From Syntrophaceae bacterium (lineage in GTDB: Bacteria; Desulfobacterota; BSN033; UBA1163), in contig JACAEX010000001.1 of assembly GCA_013388635.1 (NCBI GenBank), positions 1 to 64,000 of the forward strand: a stretch of 64,000 bases of DNA, given 5' to 3'. This document shows, one piece after another, positions 24,595 to 33,841 of this stretch; the first letter of the stretch is position 1, and every line of letters starts with the position of its first letter. A program made the translations under genes and the position numbers. The notes below the pieces were generated by a model. The model had not been told where the DNA came from. It saw nothing but the letters and a program-made list of their open reading frames with translations, and searched no databases.

Positions 24595-26133
24595 TTACCC
24601 CCTTAAACGTTCTTGCGCTAACTTGTAGAGCTCCCTTTCGGAAACAGCCTCTTCAGGGTAAGTGGCTGCTCCCACTTTGATCGCAGGTGGTGGATCGACA
24701 TTTTTCCTGAAGTATTGAAGAACCTCCTCTTCGATCCTCTTCTGAATTACCTGGGCGCCCTCCAGGTCTGCCTCGCATATCGCAGCCACTATTTTTTCAT
24801 ACGCCCGCCTCAATGTGACATCCGAAGTTCGCCAGAGGCATTGCTTCACCCTTTCTTCCAGTGGGTCTAAAAGGGCTTCTTTTATTCCCTCCCTTTCATC
24901 CGCCACCTCAATCAGGAAGAGGGTGAGGTGCAGACTGTTCTTCTGAGCCCGGCGAAACTCCCGGTCAAGGATGAGCCGGAAGTGAAGATCTCTCTTTTCT
25001 CCCTTGGAGACAGGAAGGGTGAAGGTGAAGGTACTCCCTTTGCCGACCTCGCTTTCCACCCATATCCTTCCATAATGGGCCTCGACCAATCCTTTAGTGA
25101 TCGCAAGGCCCAGTCCTGTTCCAGCGATTGATCGTCGGAGGGAGTCTTCCACCTGGTGAAACTTTTCGAAGACTTTCTCAAGTTGATCTTTTGGAATCCC
25201 GATGCCTGAATCCCTGACCGAGATCGCCACCATGTTCTCATCTTCGTCACAGATTTTGGCCGAGATGGAGATCTCTCCATTTTCCGGAGTGAATTTGAGG
25301 GCATTCCCCAAGAGGTTTGCCAGGATCTGTTCCACCTTCTCCCGATCTGCATACACAGGTGGAAGGTCCTCCTGAATATCCATCTTCAGTTGAATGGACT
25401 TGAGATCAGCCTGGGGCTTGAACGATAGAATCGCGAACTCGATGGAGGGTTTGGGATCCATCTCCTCAAATTTTATAGCGAGCTTCCTGGATTCGATTTT
25501 CGAAAGGTCCAGAAGGTTGTTCAGGATGCTGGTCAGGCGATTGATGTTTCTCTCTGCCATAGAGAGAAACTTCATCTGGTTTTCGTTGATCTCACCGGTC
25601 TTCCCCTGGAGCATGAGCTGCACCGCATTCTTGATCGCAGCAAGGGGAGTTCTCAACTCGTGAGAGGCCACTGAAACGAATTCGGATTTCATTTCGTCAA
25701 TCTTTCTCAGCTCCTCATTGGCCCTTTCCAGTTCGGCGGCATAGTGTTTCAGGCTGACAAAACGTTGTTTTTCCTCCAGGACTTTGCGGAGCCGCATCAG
25801 CAATTCGTCCAGATTGATCGGTTTGGTGAGATAGTCGCTTGCTCCCCGCTTCATCGCTTCCAGGGCGGAGTCAATGGTTCCGTGGCCGGTCAGCAGGATC
25901 ATCAGGATTTCGGGTTTCTCTTTAGCGATCTCAGAGATCAATTGCAGACCGTCCAGGTTGGGCATCTTCATATCGGTCAGAACAAGATCAAAATTCTCTT
26001 TTCCGATCTTTTTCAGGGCCTCCACCCCATCCTCGGCCAGTTGCACATCGAAACCGCCGAGCTTGGTCAATGCCTCGAAGAGGAAGCTCCGAATCGCCTT
26101 TTCGTCATCAACGACTAAGATCCTGGTTCCCAT
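24595..26133 (-). CDS. receiver-histidine kinase with degenerate GGDEF-like C-terminus
   Basis: Domains in order: receiver (1-120; D9, D10, D54, K104), coiled coil (~125-150), HisKA with SHELRTP (H158), HATPase (~260-375; N box NLLGNALKFTP, G boxes DSGIGIP and GTGLGLAI), then ~120 residues to the end. The tail (LHLTLFLIEVADEREG ... IKVGAATYPEEA) resembles a GGDEF domain in its first and last strands, but the GGDEF signature itself is absent. It could be a sensing or protein-contact relic rather than a cyclase. The protein has no membrane helix, so it is a soluble kinase driven by an upstream kinase through its receiver. The excisionase-like gene ends three bases before it. Confidence 0.82.
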   Translation of the reverse strand: MGTRILVVDDEKAIRSFLFEALTKLGGFDVQLAEDGVEALKKIGKENFDLVLTDMKMPNLDGLQLISEIAKEKPEILMILLTGHGTIDSALEAMKRGASDYLTKPINLDELLMRLRKVLEEKQRFVSLKHYAAELERANEELRKIDEMKSEFVSVASHELRTPLAAIKNAVQLMLQGKTGEINENQMKFLSMAERNINRLTSILNNLLDLSKIESRKLAIKFEEMDPKPSIEFAILSFKPQADLKSIQLKMDIQEDLPPVYADREKVEQILANLLGNALKFTPENGEISISAKICDEDENMVAISVRDSGIGIPKDQLEKVFEKFHQVEDSLRRSIAGTGLGLAITKGLVEAHYGRIWVESEVGKGSTFTFTLPVSKGEKRDLHFRLILDREFRRAQKNSLHLTLFLIEVADEREGIKEALLDPLEERVKQCLWRTSDVTLRRAYEKIVAAICEADLEGAQVIQKRIEEEVLQYFRKNVDPPPAIKVGAATYPEEAVSERELYKLAQERLRG

Positions 26134-26136
26134 CGG

Positions 26137-26370
26137 TCATCCCTTTTCCTTGATCGAGGGGTTCTCCCTTAGCGAAAGCCATTCGTCCAGCGCATCCTTC
26201 TTGAACCTCCAGCTTCCTCCCACCTTGCGGCCGGGAATCTCCCGATTCTTGGCCAGGCGATAGATGGTCCGCACGTGGACGCTCAGATATTCAGCCGCCT
26301 CCTTTGGCGTTAATATCTCTTTCATCCGCATGTCGGAATTTGAAAACCGGAAGTTCGGATCTCTATTCAT
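26137..26370 (-). CDS. excisionase-family (MerR-like helix-turn-helix) DNA-binding protein
   Basis: A 77-residue protein whose core (ILTPKEAAEYLSVHVRTIYRLAKNREIPGRKVGGSWRF) is the HTH_17/excisionase fold; the KVGGSWRF strand-wing is diagnostic. Such proteins often pair with a histidine kinase or regulator downstream, as here. AAGGAG eight bases before the ATG at 26370 supports this start over one seven codons upstream. Its DNA target is unknown. No integrase is nearby, so a phage-type excision role is unlikely. Confidence 0.8.
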   Translation of the reverse strand: MNRDPNFRFSNSDMRMKEILTPKEAAEYLSVHVRTIYRLAKNREIPGRKVGGSWRFKKDALDEWLSLRENPSIKEKG

Positions 26371-26441
26371 TTTCGATTCTCCTTGCCGCACTTAAGTTGT
26401 GACCGAACAATTGCGTAGAAAATAATAAAGAATTCTTCTCC

Positions 26442-26588
26442 CGTTAAGGGTAACGATGCCCGTATCGTCCAGAAATCGATAAGGAGATAAGGGCTTGAGG
26501 AGATAGGGAAAAAGATTTTTCTCCTCATCACCTCCGATGCTCCTAATGAGAACTTACGAAACGGCCCTCCTACCCTTAACCTTAACCA
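26442..26588. repeat. miniature inverted-repeat element, A type, copy 2
   Basis: It starts GTTAAGGGTAACGATGCCCG and ends CTACCCTTAACCTTAACC. Over ~145 bases it matches 10301-10456 almost base for base (CGTATCGTCC, AATCGATAAGGA, AAAAGATTTTTCTCCTCATCA, GAACTTACGAAACGG). It separates two signalling units. Confidence 0.8.
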
Positions 26589-26600
26589 TTAGATCTCGTG

Positions 26601-27626
26601 TCATTGAGAGATCAGATATATCTTTTCGTCGAAGAAGATCTGTAAGATATGAGGATCCAATTTTTTCCCTCGCTCCCCCTCCATCTCCATCAGGACATCC
26701 GTAACGATCATCCCTTTGCGACCGGGTCTTCCGCTGGTCAGGACATCGAACGTATCGGCCACGGCAATGATTCTTGCTTCGAGGGGAATGGCTTCTCCGA
26801 CCAATCCGTCCGGATAACCACTGCCGTCGAAGTGTTCATGATGCTGGCGGATCATGGGAATCTTGTCCTTAAAGAATTCGATTTCCTTCACGATCTTGAC
26901 ACCGATCAAAGGGTGTTTCTGAATGTTCTGATAGTCCTCAGGGCTGAGGGGGCCCCGTTTCTGAAGAACCTCATCCCTGATACCGATCTTCCCGATATCA
27001 TGGAGGAGCGCTCCGTACTCCAGGCTCTCCAGTCTCTTTTCATCAAAGCCCAGCTTCGACCCGATGCTCACACTCATCCTTCTCACCCTATCCGAATGCC
27101 CCCGGGTGTAGGGATCTTTTGCATCAATGGCGCCGACCAGGACGTTGACTGAGGCGAGATGGGCATTTTTAAGCACATGATAGGCTTCCTCGATCTTGGC
27201 CGTCCTCTCACTTACCAATCTCTCGAGGCGGTTCTGGTAGAGCTCTACCTCCTCTTCCAGCCTCTTCCTCTCCAGTGCCCTTCTTACACTCAGAACGACC
27301 ATGTCCAGTTCAACCGGCTTGATGATGAAGTCGAAAGCTCCCAGACGCATGGCCTGCACGGCCAGATCGATCTCTGGATAGGAGGTCATCATTATCACCA
27401 TCATCTTCCGGTCCACGCCTTTCACTTTTTTCAGGAGTTCGATCCCGTCCATCTGGGGCATTCTGACATCAGAGATGATGAGCGAAAGGCCATCGTTATA
27501 GAAATGCGTCAGGGCCTCTTTTCCATTGTTGGCTGTGACGCAGGCGTAGCCTTCCCTGTTCAGTCGCTTTGCAAGTATGGAGCAGATTAACTGCTCATCA
27601 TCGACAATAAGTATTTGATCGTCCAG
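26601..27626 (-). CDS. HD-GYP response regulator (cyclic di-GMP phosphodiesterase), non-canonical start
   Basis: The receiver domain is complete: IVDDEQ at the start, phosphoacceptor D in SLIISDVRMP, lysine in IIKPVEL. It is followed by a helix and an HD-GYP domain with GHSDRV, HDIGKIGI, HHEHFDGSGYPDG. These are hallmarks of c-di-GMP hydrolases. However, between the TAG at 27627-27629 and the ATG of MPQMDG (27461) there is no in-frame ATG, GTG or TTG. The natural start appears to be CTG at 27624-27626, preceded by GGAGGGAAGG, giving 341 residues. Starting at 27461 would remove the phosphoacceptor Asp. A sequence error or a rare start codon are both possible. Confidence 0.8.
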   Translation of the reverse strand: MDDQILIVDDEQLICSILAKRLNREGYACVTANNGKEALTHFYNDGLSLIISDVRMPQMDGIELLKKVKGVDRKMMVIMMTSYPEIDLAVQAMRLGAFDFIIKPVELDMVVLSVRRALERKRLEEEVELYQNRLERLVSERTAKIEEAYHVLKNAHLASVNVLVGAIDAKDPYTRGHSDRVRRMSVSIGSKLGFDEKRLESLEYGALLHDIGKIGIRDEVLQKRGPLSPEDYQNIQKHPLIGVKIVKEIEFFKDKIPMIRQHHEHFDGSGYPDGLVGEAIPLEARIIAVADTFDVLTSGRPGRKGMIVTDVLMEMEGERGKKLDPHILQIFFDEKIYLISQ

Positions 27627-27888
27627 CTATCCTTCCCTCCACAGGATAAATTTCGTCCGGCCATTGAGAGAGAAGCGAAATTCCCAAAATTGAATGGTTT
27701 GCAAACTTTATTCCAATATGTTCCAAATCTTCATAAATAGTTACTCAATTCTTCTTATCTATTTGTAATTTAAAGCTTTTTCACATTTTTCCAGACAGTT
27801 AAAATTGGTATAGTAGACGCAAAATGGCCATGCCCGCTGGATAATTTGTGAAAAAAAATGGAACAGTGGGACATTTTTGACCTGGCCT

Positions 27889-30231
27889 TCATCGATCCAG
27901 GGCTTCTCGAACCCTGCGCAATAGGGTCTCTGGAGAGAAAGGCTTTTGTAAAAAGAGGATACCAGGATCGAGCACTCCATGGTGGACAATGGTGTTGTCT
28001 GTATACCCGGAGGTAAAAAGCACTTTAAGCTGAGGATGCAGGGCTTTAACTCGATCGGCCAGCTCCTTGCCTCCCATCTGAGGCATCACCACATCGGTCA
28101 GGAGGAGATCGATCTTGCCAGCATATTCTTGAGCGATGCGAAATGCCTCATGTCCATTGGCTGCCTCCAGCAAGTGATATCCGCTCTCGCTCAGCACTCG
28201 AGCTGCGAAACCCTTTACAGACGGTTCATCCTCCACAAGAAGGATGGTCTCCTTTCCAGAGGGTAGAGACGCTTTGGCATCTTGCTCGAGCAGAAGATCT
28301 GCCTCTTCTTCCACCTCTGGCAGATAAATCTTAATGGTCGTGCCCTGGTTTAGCTCACTATAGACCCAGATATCGCCTCCGCTCTGTTTGACAATTCCAT
28401 AGACAGTCGATAGACCAAGGCCAGTTCCCTTACCCCACTCCTTGGTGGTGAAGAAGGGTTCGAAGAGATGTTCTTTTACCTCAGGGGACATCCCGCAACC
28501 TGTATCGCTCACGGAGAGCATGACGTAGCGACCCGGCTTCATCCCGATATGGCCGCGGGTGTGCGCCTCATCCAGTTCCACATTGGCGGTCTCAATTGTA
28601 AGTTTGCCTCCGGAGGGCATTGCATCTCTGGCATTGACTGTTAGATTGAGAACCACCTGTTCGATCTGACCGGAATCGGTCCTGATCTTTCCCAGATGAT
28701 CGGAGAGTCGATAAACCAGTTCGATGTCTTCGCCGATCAGACGACGAAGCATATTCTCCATATTTCGTAAGATGCTGTTGAGATCGAGAACCTTAAATTC
28801 GAGGATCTGGCGCCGGCTGAAGGCCAGAAGTTGCCGTGTCAGATCCGCAGCCCGCTGGGACGCCTTTCGTATCTCTTCGATACTGCTTCTCAAAGGGTCT
28901 TCTGCTTTGAGTTTGAAGAGCAGGAGTTCGCTGTAGCCTTTGATGACGGTCAGGAGGTTATTGAAATCGTGGGCAATGCCACCCGCCAGCCGGCCAATCG
29001 CTTCGATTCTCTGGGACTGACGGAGCTGTTCTTCAAGGGCCCTTGCTTTTTGCTCGGCCTTCATCCGCTCGGTGAAAAGTTGGGCATTGGCAATGGCACC
29101 TGCGATCTGATTGGCAACCCTCTCAGTAAGTCTCAGGTCTTCTTCTGCATAGGCGTTTAGCTTGATCGATCGTAAGGAGAGGACGCCAATCACCTGGTCT
29201 TTTGAGATCAAGGGAACAAATATCATTGATCGAAGTCCTGTTTTAAAAGATGGAAGAAGGCCGGGAAACCTATTTGCCACCTCATCCATGCTCTCTGTTT
29301 GGAAGAGAAAACTCTTCCGGGTGCGCATACACTCGCCAGTAGCTGTGCCAGCCAAGGGAACGATAGCCCCGGAACGGCGACTTTCTACGTCAATCCCTGA
29401 GGTGTAGGAAAGGGTCTGGGTATCGTCGTGCGGGTTAAGGATGTTGATAATGATCCTGTCGAAGGAGATGAGTTTGCGGACCTCTTGTGCAAATCGCTCA
29501 TATACTTCCTCGATGTTCAGCGTTGAGCTGATGATCCTTCCGATCTCGGCCATGGCCGCATTCTCTTGAGCCAGACGTCTTGCCTCCTCCTCACTCCTTT
29601 GAACTGCTTGCTCCGCTCGCCTGCGTTCGGTTATTTCCTTTGAAAGCGTCCGCTGGTTATGGAGCAATCTTTCTTGATCCCGGGCTACCATATAGGCAGA
29701 GAGAAAGGACCCGACGGAGACGAATGAAAAGGTGATGAAGAATCTTAGCTTTAGGTCTGTTAGGGATATCGATTGAAAATCGGAATAGAAGAGCGAGAAG
29801 ACTATGCCAGCATAGAAGACGATGGTGCATATCAACCCCTCCCTCAATCTCACGAGAAAGAAGATCAGCATGGGGAAGAGGTAGCACCAGTACGTTGAGA
29901 AGAACGTCCTCTGGACGAGGACTTCATAGACAAACTTGATCACAAAGAGTAGGATGAACCAGTACAACCAGAAACGACAAAGGACGTATTTCCTTTTTTC
30001 CGGGGCAGGTCTGACTAAGGCGATCAAGAGACCGACAAGGACAATAAACATTAGACACTGAAGATAGTCCAAGCCGCTCTTTTCTATAAAAAGATCATTA
30101 ATGGCAAAGTAGATTATTGTAGGAAAGCCTAAAGATAACAGTACCTTGGAGACAAATCTCTGACGTGATGCTTCAAGTTTAAATTCCTCTTCGTTTCTAT
30201 CATCCGGAATCTTGAAATCGATTATCCCCAC
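27889..30231 (-). CDS. membrane-bound hybrid histidine kinase (GAF-HisKA-HATPase-receiver)
   Basis: Five or six transmembrane helices (~30-190) lead into a coiled coil, a GAF domain (~230-385), HisKA with [14 protein letters not shown] (phospho-His), HATPase ([29 protein letters not shown]) and a C-terminal receiver ([28 protein letters not shown]). The HDFNN type is common in hybrid kinases that report to a separate regulator. The HD-GYP regulator gene lies directly downstream and is a possible partner. The start is unclear: a TTG at 30246 or, with GGGGA just upstream, the GTG at 30231 used here. The 262-base gap downstream (27627-27888) has no gene. Confidence 0.88.
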   Translation of the reverse strand: MGIIDFKIPDDRNEEEFKLEASRQRFVSKVLLSLGFPTIIYFAINDLFIEKSGLDYLQCLMFIVLVGLLIALVRPAPEKRKYVLCRFWLYWFILLFVIKFVYEVLVQRTFFSTYWCYLFPMLIFFLVRLREGLICTIVFYAGIVFSLFYSDFQSISLTDLKLRFFITFSFVSVGSFLSAYMVARDQERLLHNQRTLSKEITERRRAEQAVQRSEEEARRLAQENAAMAEIGRIISSTLNIEEVYERFAQEVRKLISFDRIIINILNPHDDTQTLSYTSGIDVESRRSGAIVPLAGTATGECMRTRKSFLFQTESMDEVANRFPGLLPSFKTGLRSMIFVPLISKDQVIGVLSLRSIKLNAYAEEDLRLTERVANQIAGAIANAQLFTERMKAEQKARALEEQLRQSQRIEAIGRLAGGIAHDFNNLLTVIKGYSELLLFKLKAEDPLRSSIEEIRKASQRAADLTRQLLAFSRRQILEFKVLDLNSILRNMENMLRRLIGEDIELVYRLSDHLGKIRTDSGQIEQVVLNLTVNARDAMPSGGKLTIETANVELDEAHTRGHIGMKPGRYVMLSVSDTGCGMSPEVKEHLFEPFFTTKEWGKGTGLGLSTVYGIVKQSGGDIWVYSELNQGTTIKIYLPEVEEEADLLLEQDAKASLPSGKETILLVEDEPSVKGFAARVLSESGYHLLEAANGHEAFRIAQEYAGKIDLLLTDVVMPQMGGKELADRVKALHPQLKVLFTSGYTDNTIVHHGVLDPGILFLQKPFSPETLLRRVREALDR

Positions 30232-30246
30232 CTTGTGATTCCCCAA

Positions 30247-30568
30247 AAGATCTCACATTAGCAAAAATTGTTCCAAAATGTTCAAAATTTTATGTAAAAA
30301 GGTATATTTCAGTTCTATCTATTTAAAACCTATAGAGTTTTTACATTTCAAAGGGCCTGGAACAATTGATATGGCAGGGAGAGGCAATGCACAGGAGTAT
30401 GACAATTTATGAAAAATTTAGATAAATCATGACACTTTTGGACAAAAGGGAAGGTAAAGGCAATGGAATTATGGAATGGTGGAGTATTGGAATAATGGGC
30501 TTGGAAAATTAGGTGAGGAGATTTATCAAGGCAACGAGTACGCAATATTCCATTATTCCAACATTCCA
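30247..30568. other. intergenic region upstream of the hybrid kinase
   Basis: About 320 bases, AT-rich, with no credible gene. The part to ~30440 probably carries the kinase promoter, but no convincing -35/-10 pair stands out. The rest is the inverted-repeat element at 30470-30577. Confidence 0.5.
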
Positions 30569-30577
30569 CTATTGTGG
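30470..30577. repeat. TGGAATG-type inverted-repeat element
   Basis: ATGGAATGGTGGAGTATTGG at the left and CCATTATTCCAACATTCCAC at the right are inverted copies, enclosing about 50 bases. The right end overlaps the hydroxylase gene and provides its last codons and the TAG at 30569-30571. Confidence 0.7.
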
Positions 30578-32869
30578 TTTAGTCTTCTGTTTGAGTGCCG
30601 CCAGGACCTTTTCCGGCGTGATCGGCAGATCCTTAATCCTCACGCCCAGGGCATCATAGATGGCGTTGGCAATCGCAGGTGCTGTGGGAACGAGTCCGGG
30701 TTCGCCAATGCCCTTCGCACCAAAAGGGCCAAATGGGTCGTTCGTCTCGATCACGATCGGATCAACATTGGGAACATCCTTGGCGGTCAGCATCTTATAG
30801 TCAAGGAAGTTCGGATTCATCACCTTTCCATTCTGCGAAATCAGCCTTTCGGTCAGGGCATAACCGATCCCCATGGCCACTCCTCCATAGACCTGACCCT
30901 CAAGGAGCATGGGGTTGATCGCCTTTCCGACATCGTGAGCCGCAACATATTTGAGAATCTTCACCTGACCTGTCTCCTTATCGACTTCCACCTCCACCCC
31001 ATGTGTTCCATAGCTATAGGTGACGGAGAGGTTTCCTTTGAACTCTCTGTCCAAGTTCTCATTGGCAGGGTCATAGAAATATTCGGCCATCACCATTCTT
31101 CCCCCTGTTGTGTAATGAGCAGCTCTCAAGACCTTTCCCAGCGGAGATTTCTTCTCAGGGTCTCTCTTTGAGAAGACAGTCCGGTCGCGAATATCTAAAT
31201 TCTCAGGACTTTCGCCTAAGGTTTGGCCTGCCACTTCGAGAAGGAGTTGTTTTACCTTCTTGGCAGCACCCAGGGCTGAATTGCCTGCCACGAAGGTCGT
31301 CCGGCTGGCATGCGCGCCCACGTCCCAGGGACAGACATCGGTATCGGTGTGGATGACGACCACGTCCTCGGTTCTAACTCCCAGTTCCTCCGCAACGATT
31401 TGAGCGATCACCGTGTCCGCTCCCTGTCCCATATCGGTTGCACCGGTGAAGACGTTGACCGTACCAAAATCGTCGATCTTAATAATGGTTCCGCAGCCAT
31501 CCGATTTATAGACCCGGGCTCCCCCTCCGACATGGATCAGGGAGGCCATTCCCACACCCCTTCCGTCCCTCCTTCCCCGATTCTGTCTCCAGTCAAGCTT
31601 CTGCGCGACCGCATCAATACACTCCCTCAGACCGCACGTGATGATCTTGAAATTCTGCGGGGTGATCTCGCCTGGTGTGTTGGCATTTCGCAATCTGAAG
31701 TCAAGGGGGTCGATCCCGGCCATCTCCGCAAGGATATCGATTTGAGAATCGATGGCAAAGGTAGCCTGAGGGTTTCCATAGCCCCTCATGGCCTGCGAGT
31801 AGGTATTGTTGGTATAGACGCACTTGGCCACGTAGCGGACGTTTGGGACTTTATAGAGAGAGGAGATGGGCATCATCATCACGGAAGGGGTGGTAGCCCC
31901 CCATGAGGTGTAGGCCCCATTGTCGAGAATCATTCGGACATCCCGGAAGGTCAATCGGCCATCGCGGGTACATCCCTGAGCGATATCGATGATCGCAGGT
32001 TGTCTGGGCGAGGTGGCGAAAAACTCCTCTTCACGGCTGAAGACGATCTTAACCGGTTTATGGGTCTTATGGGCGAGAAGGATGGCAATGTATTCGAACG
32101 CATAAGTATCAAGCTTACTTCCAAATCCGCCTCCGATCATCGTTTTGATCACCCGGACCTTCTTTCCCTGTAACCCCATTGCCGAAAGGGCCTCTGTGAA
32201 GTCTCTCTGGGCGAGGGAGGGGATCTGGGTGATGCTGTAGATCGTCAGATTGTTCTTCAGATCGAACTGGGCGAGGCATCCACTCGTGCCCATGCAGCAG
32301 TGGGTGACCCAGGTCACCCGAAAACGATCTTCGGCAACATAGGCGGACTGTCTTCTTGCCTCATCCACGTCTCCGGCGATAAGCCTCCAGGGAAGGTTGA
32401 GGACATTGGTCGGTCTTTTCTCTTTGCCCCCTACATGTTCGTCATGAACAAGGGGCGCCCCTTCTTTCATCGCCTCTTCCGGATCGAAGACAGAAGGAAG
32501 GATTTCATAGTCAACCCTGATCAGATCGAGCGCCTCTTCCGCGATGTCAGGATCTGTAGCGGCCACTGCAGCCACCTCGTCACGGCAAGACCTGACCTTT
32601 CCTGCTTTGAGCGGGACGTTATCTTTATAGAAACCAAATTTGATAGAGGGGATATTGTAGCCGGTCAGGATGGCCTTAACACCCAAGAGCCTTTCTGCTC
32701 GGGACGTATCGATATTCAATATCTTCGCATGGGCATGAGGGCTGTAGAGAATCTTTCCAAAAAGCATTCCCGGGACTTTGAGGTCATGGATATAGACGGC
32801 CCTGCCAGTGACTTTCTCCTCTGCATCCGTCTTGGGGATCCGCTTTCCGATATTGATAAATTCTTCCAT
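30569..32869 (-). CDS. molybdenum hydroxylase, molybdopterin-binding large subunit (xanthine dehydrogenase family)
   Basis: The catalytic subunit (766 aa) hydroxylates a carbon beside a ring nitrogen or carbonyl using water, with electrons leaving through FeS and FAD subunits. Family motifs are IGGGFGSK (~250), SQAMRGYGNPQA (~365), TDMGQGADTVIAQ, and GAKGIGEPGLVPTAPA near the C-terminus. The last contains the catalytic glutamate. AAGGAG precedes the ATG. Usual order here would be FAD, FeS, Mo subunit, and that order holds except that a four-helix-bundle element lies between FeS and Mo genes. The substrate cannot be named. Given yqeB/yqeC in the genome it may be a selenium-dependent enzyme. 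Confidence 0.88.
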   Translation of the reverse strand: MEEFINIGKRIPKTDAEEKVTGRAVYIHDLKVPGMLFGKILYSPHAHAKILNIDTSRAERLLGVKAILTGYNIPSIKFGFYKDNVPLKAGKVRSCRDEVAAVAATDPDIAEEALDLIRVDYEILPSVFDPEEAMKEGAPLVHDEHVGGKEKRPTNVLNLPWRLIAGDVDEARRQSAYVAEDRFRVTWVTHCCMGTSGCLAQFDLKNNLTIYSITQIPSLAQRDFTEALSAMGLQGKKVRVIKTMIGGGFGSKLDTYAFEYIAILLAHKTHKPVKIVFSREEEFFATSPRQPAIIDIAQGCTRDGRLTFRDVRMILDNGAYTSWGATTPSVMMMPISSLYKVPNVRYVAKCVYTNNTYSQAMRGYGNPQATFAIDSQIDILAEMAGIDPLDFRLRNANTPGEITPQNFKIITCGLRECIDAVAQKLDWRQNRGRRDGRGVGMASLIHVGGGARVYKSDGCGTIIKIDDFGTVNVFTGATDMGQGADTVIAQIVAEELGVRTEDVVVIHTDTDVCPWDVGAHASRTTFVAGNSALGAAKKVKQLLLEVAGQTLGESPENLDIRDRTVFSKRDPEKKSPLGKVLRAAHYTTGGRMVMAEYFYDPANENLDREFKGNLSVTYSYGTHGVEVEVDKETGQVKILKYVAAHDVGKAINPMLLEGQVYGGVAMGIGYALTERLISQNGKVMNPNFLDYKMLTAKDVPNVDPIVIETNDPFGPFGAKGIGEPGLVPTAPAIANAIYDALGVRIKDLPITPEKVLAALKQKTKPQ

Positions 32870-32880
32870 GAGAGCTCCTT

Positions 32881-33350
32881 TTCAAATCCGAAATTCGAAA
32901 TCCGAAACAAATTCCAAACTCGAATTATCGAATTTCCAAAACATTATTCACTCTTTCGCAAAATGGATCCAAAAATATTCATAAGTTCCGAAGCTTCATT
33001 TTCTAACACCTTTCGTTCATTTTCCTGAACCTGTTCATCACAAGTGTCGATTAATCTTAACCAGTATCGGCTTTCTTTAGCTTCTTTACGACAGATCTTT
33101 ATCCTCATAATAAAATCTTTTTTGCTTAACGCTTCATTGGCTTCAATGTAATTTGACCCGATTGAACCAGACGCCCTGATAAGCTGCTTGCCATCTTCAA
33201 TATTGGCTACCGTTTTAGATAATGTTTTTATAAAAGCTCTAACCTTTTTTGCGAAGTTAAGTGTGCGTTCCTCCAAGTCATATGTTCTTAGATTTTGAAT
33301 TTTGGTCATTTGAAATTGTTTCGTATTTCGGATTTCGTGCTTCGAATTTA
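32881..33350 (-). mobile_element. four-helix-bundle gene bracketed by ATCCGAAA/ATTCGAA inverted ends
   Basis: A 470-base unit starts AAATCCGAAATTCGAAATCC and ends GGATTTCGTGCTTCGAATTT, with the four-helix-bundle gene filling its interior. Its outer ~50 bases on each side are the same as the two halves of the gene-less repeats at 47851-48022 and 51003-51160. Even the CAAATGACCAAAA start-codon context is conserved in those short copies. The unit abuts the stop codon of the FeS-subunit gene and separates it from the Mo-subunit gene. Mobility is inferred from the copy distribution; no transposase is encoded. Confidence 0.65.
32944..33309 (-). CDS. four helix bundle protein (S23/IVS-type)
   Basis: The 121-residue product matches the short four-helix-bundle family first seen in intervening sequences of 23S rRNA genes: NLRTYDLEERTLNFAKKVR at the start, LIRASGSIGSNYIEAN in the middle and KEAKESRYWLRLI near the end. 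The members form pentameric bundles of unknown function. A longer frame exists to 33411, but its first 34 codons belong to repeat and FeS-gene DNA; the ATG at 33309 matches the family start. It lies between two hydroxylase subunit genes with which it has no known functional link. Confidence 0.88.
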   Translation of the reverse strand: MTKIQNLRTYDLEERTLNFAKKVRAFIKTLSKTVANIEDGKQLIRASGSIGSNYIEANEALSKKDFIMRIKICRKEAKESRYWLRLIDTCDEQVQENERKVLENEASELMNIFGSILRKSE

Positions 33351-33815
33351 TTACTGGTTGCTGGCTGCTTTGATCGCCTGAACAATTTGAAGGTAACCCG
33401 TGCAGCGACACAGGTTTCCAGCAATTGCGTTTCGAATCTCCTCCTCTGTCGGTTTTGGATTCTCATCGAGAAGGGCCTTTGCAGAAAGGACCATCCCGGG
33501 TGTGCAGAAGCCACACTGGATCGCTCCGTGTTCGATGAAGGCCTTCTGAATGGGATGAAGATTGCCCTGGGCGTCTATCAGTCCTTCGATGGTGGTCACG
33601 TTCTTTCCATCGACCTCCATCGCAGGGAGGATACAGGAGTTGACCGGTCTCCCGTCCAGAAGAACGGTGCAGGCTCCGCATTCTCCCATGCCGCATCCCT
33701 CCTTCGTACCGGTGAGCTCCAGTTCATCCCTTAAGAGGTGCAGGAGGGTCAGATGAGGTTCAATCTCTGCCCGAACGGGTTCGCCATTCAAAACAAAACT
33801 GATGCTCTTCTTCAT
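33351..33815 (-). CDS. molybdenum hydroxylase, [2Fe-2S] small subunit
   Basis: Both iron-sulfur sites are present in this 154-residue subunit: the plant-ferredoxin type CGMGECGACTVLLDG...C around residues 40-60, and the helical type CGFCTPG...CRCTGY around residues 100-140. It passes electrons from the molybdenum centre to the FAD subunit. GGGAG precedes the ATG at 33815; the frame continues upstream to 33896 through repeat DNA. It lies downstream of the FAD gene in the same transcript, separated by the inverted-repeat element at 33842-33972. Confidence 0.93.
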   Translation of the reverse strand: MKKSISFVLNGEPVRAEIEPHLTLLHLLRDELELTGTKEGCGMGECGACTVLLDGRPVNSCILPAMEVDGKNVTTIEGLIDAQGNLHPIQKAFIEHGAIQCGFCTPGMVLSAKALLDENPKPTEEEIRNAIAGNLCRCTGYLQIVQAIKAASNQ

Positions 33816-33841
33816 CGTCGAATCTCCCTTAGCCTTGCATC

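Noticed and set aside
33310-33411. Upstream extension of the four-helix-bundle protein by 34 residues
   Set aside because: These codons come from the 3' end of the FeS-subunit gene and the element end; the family start aligns at the ATG at 33309.
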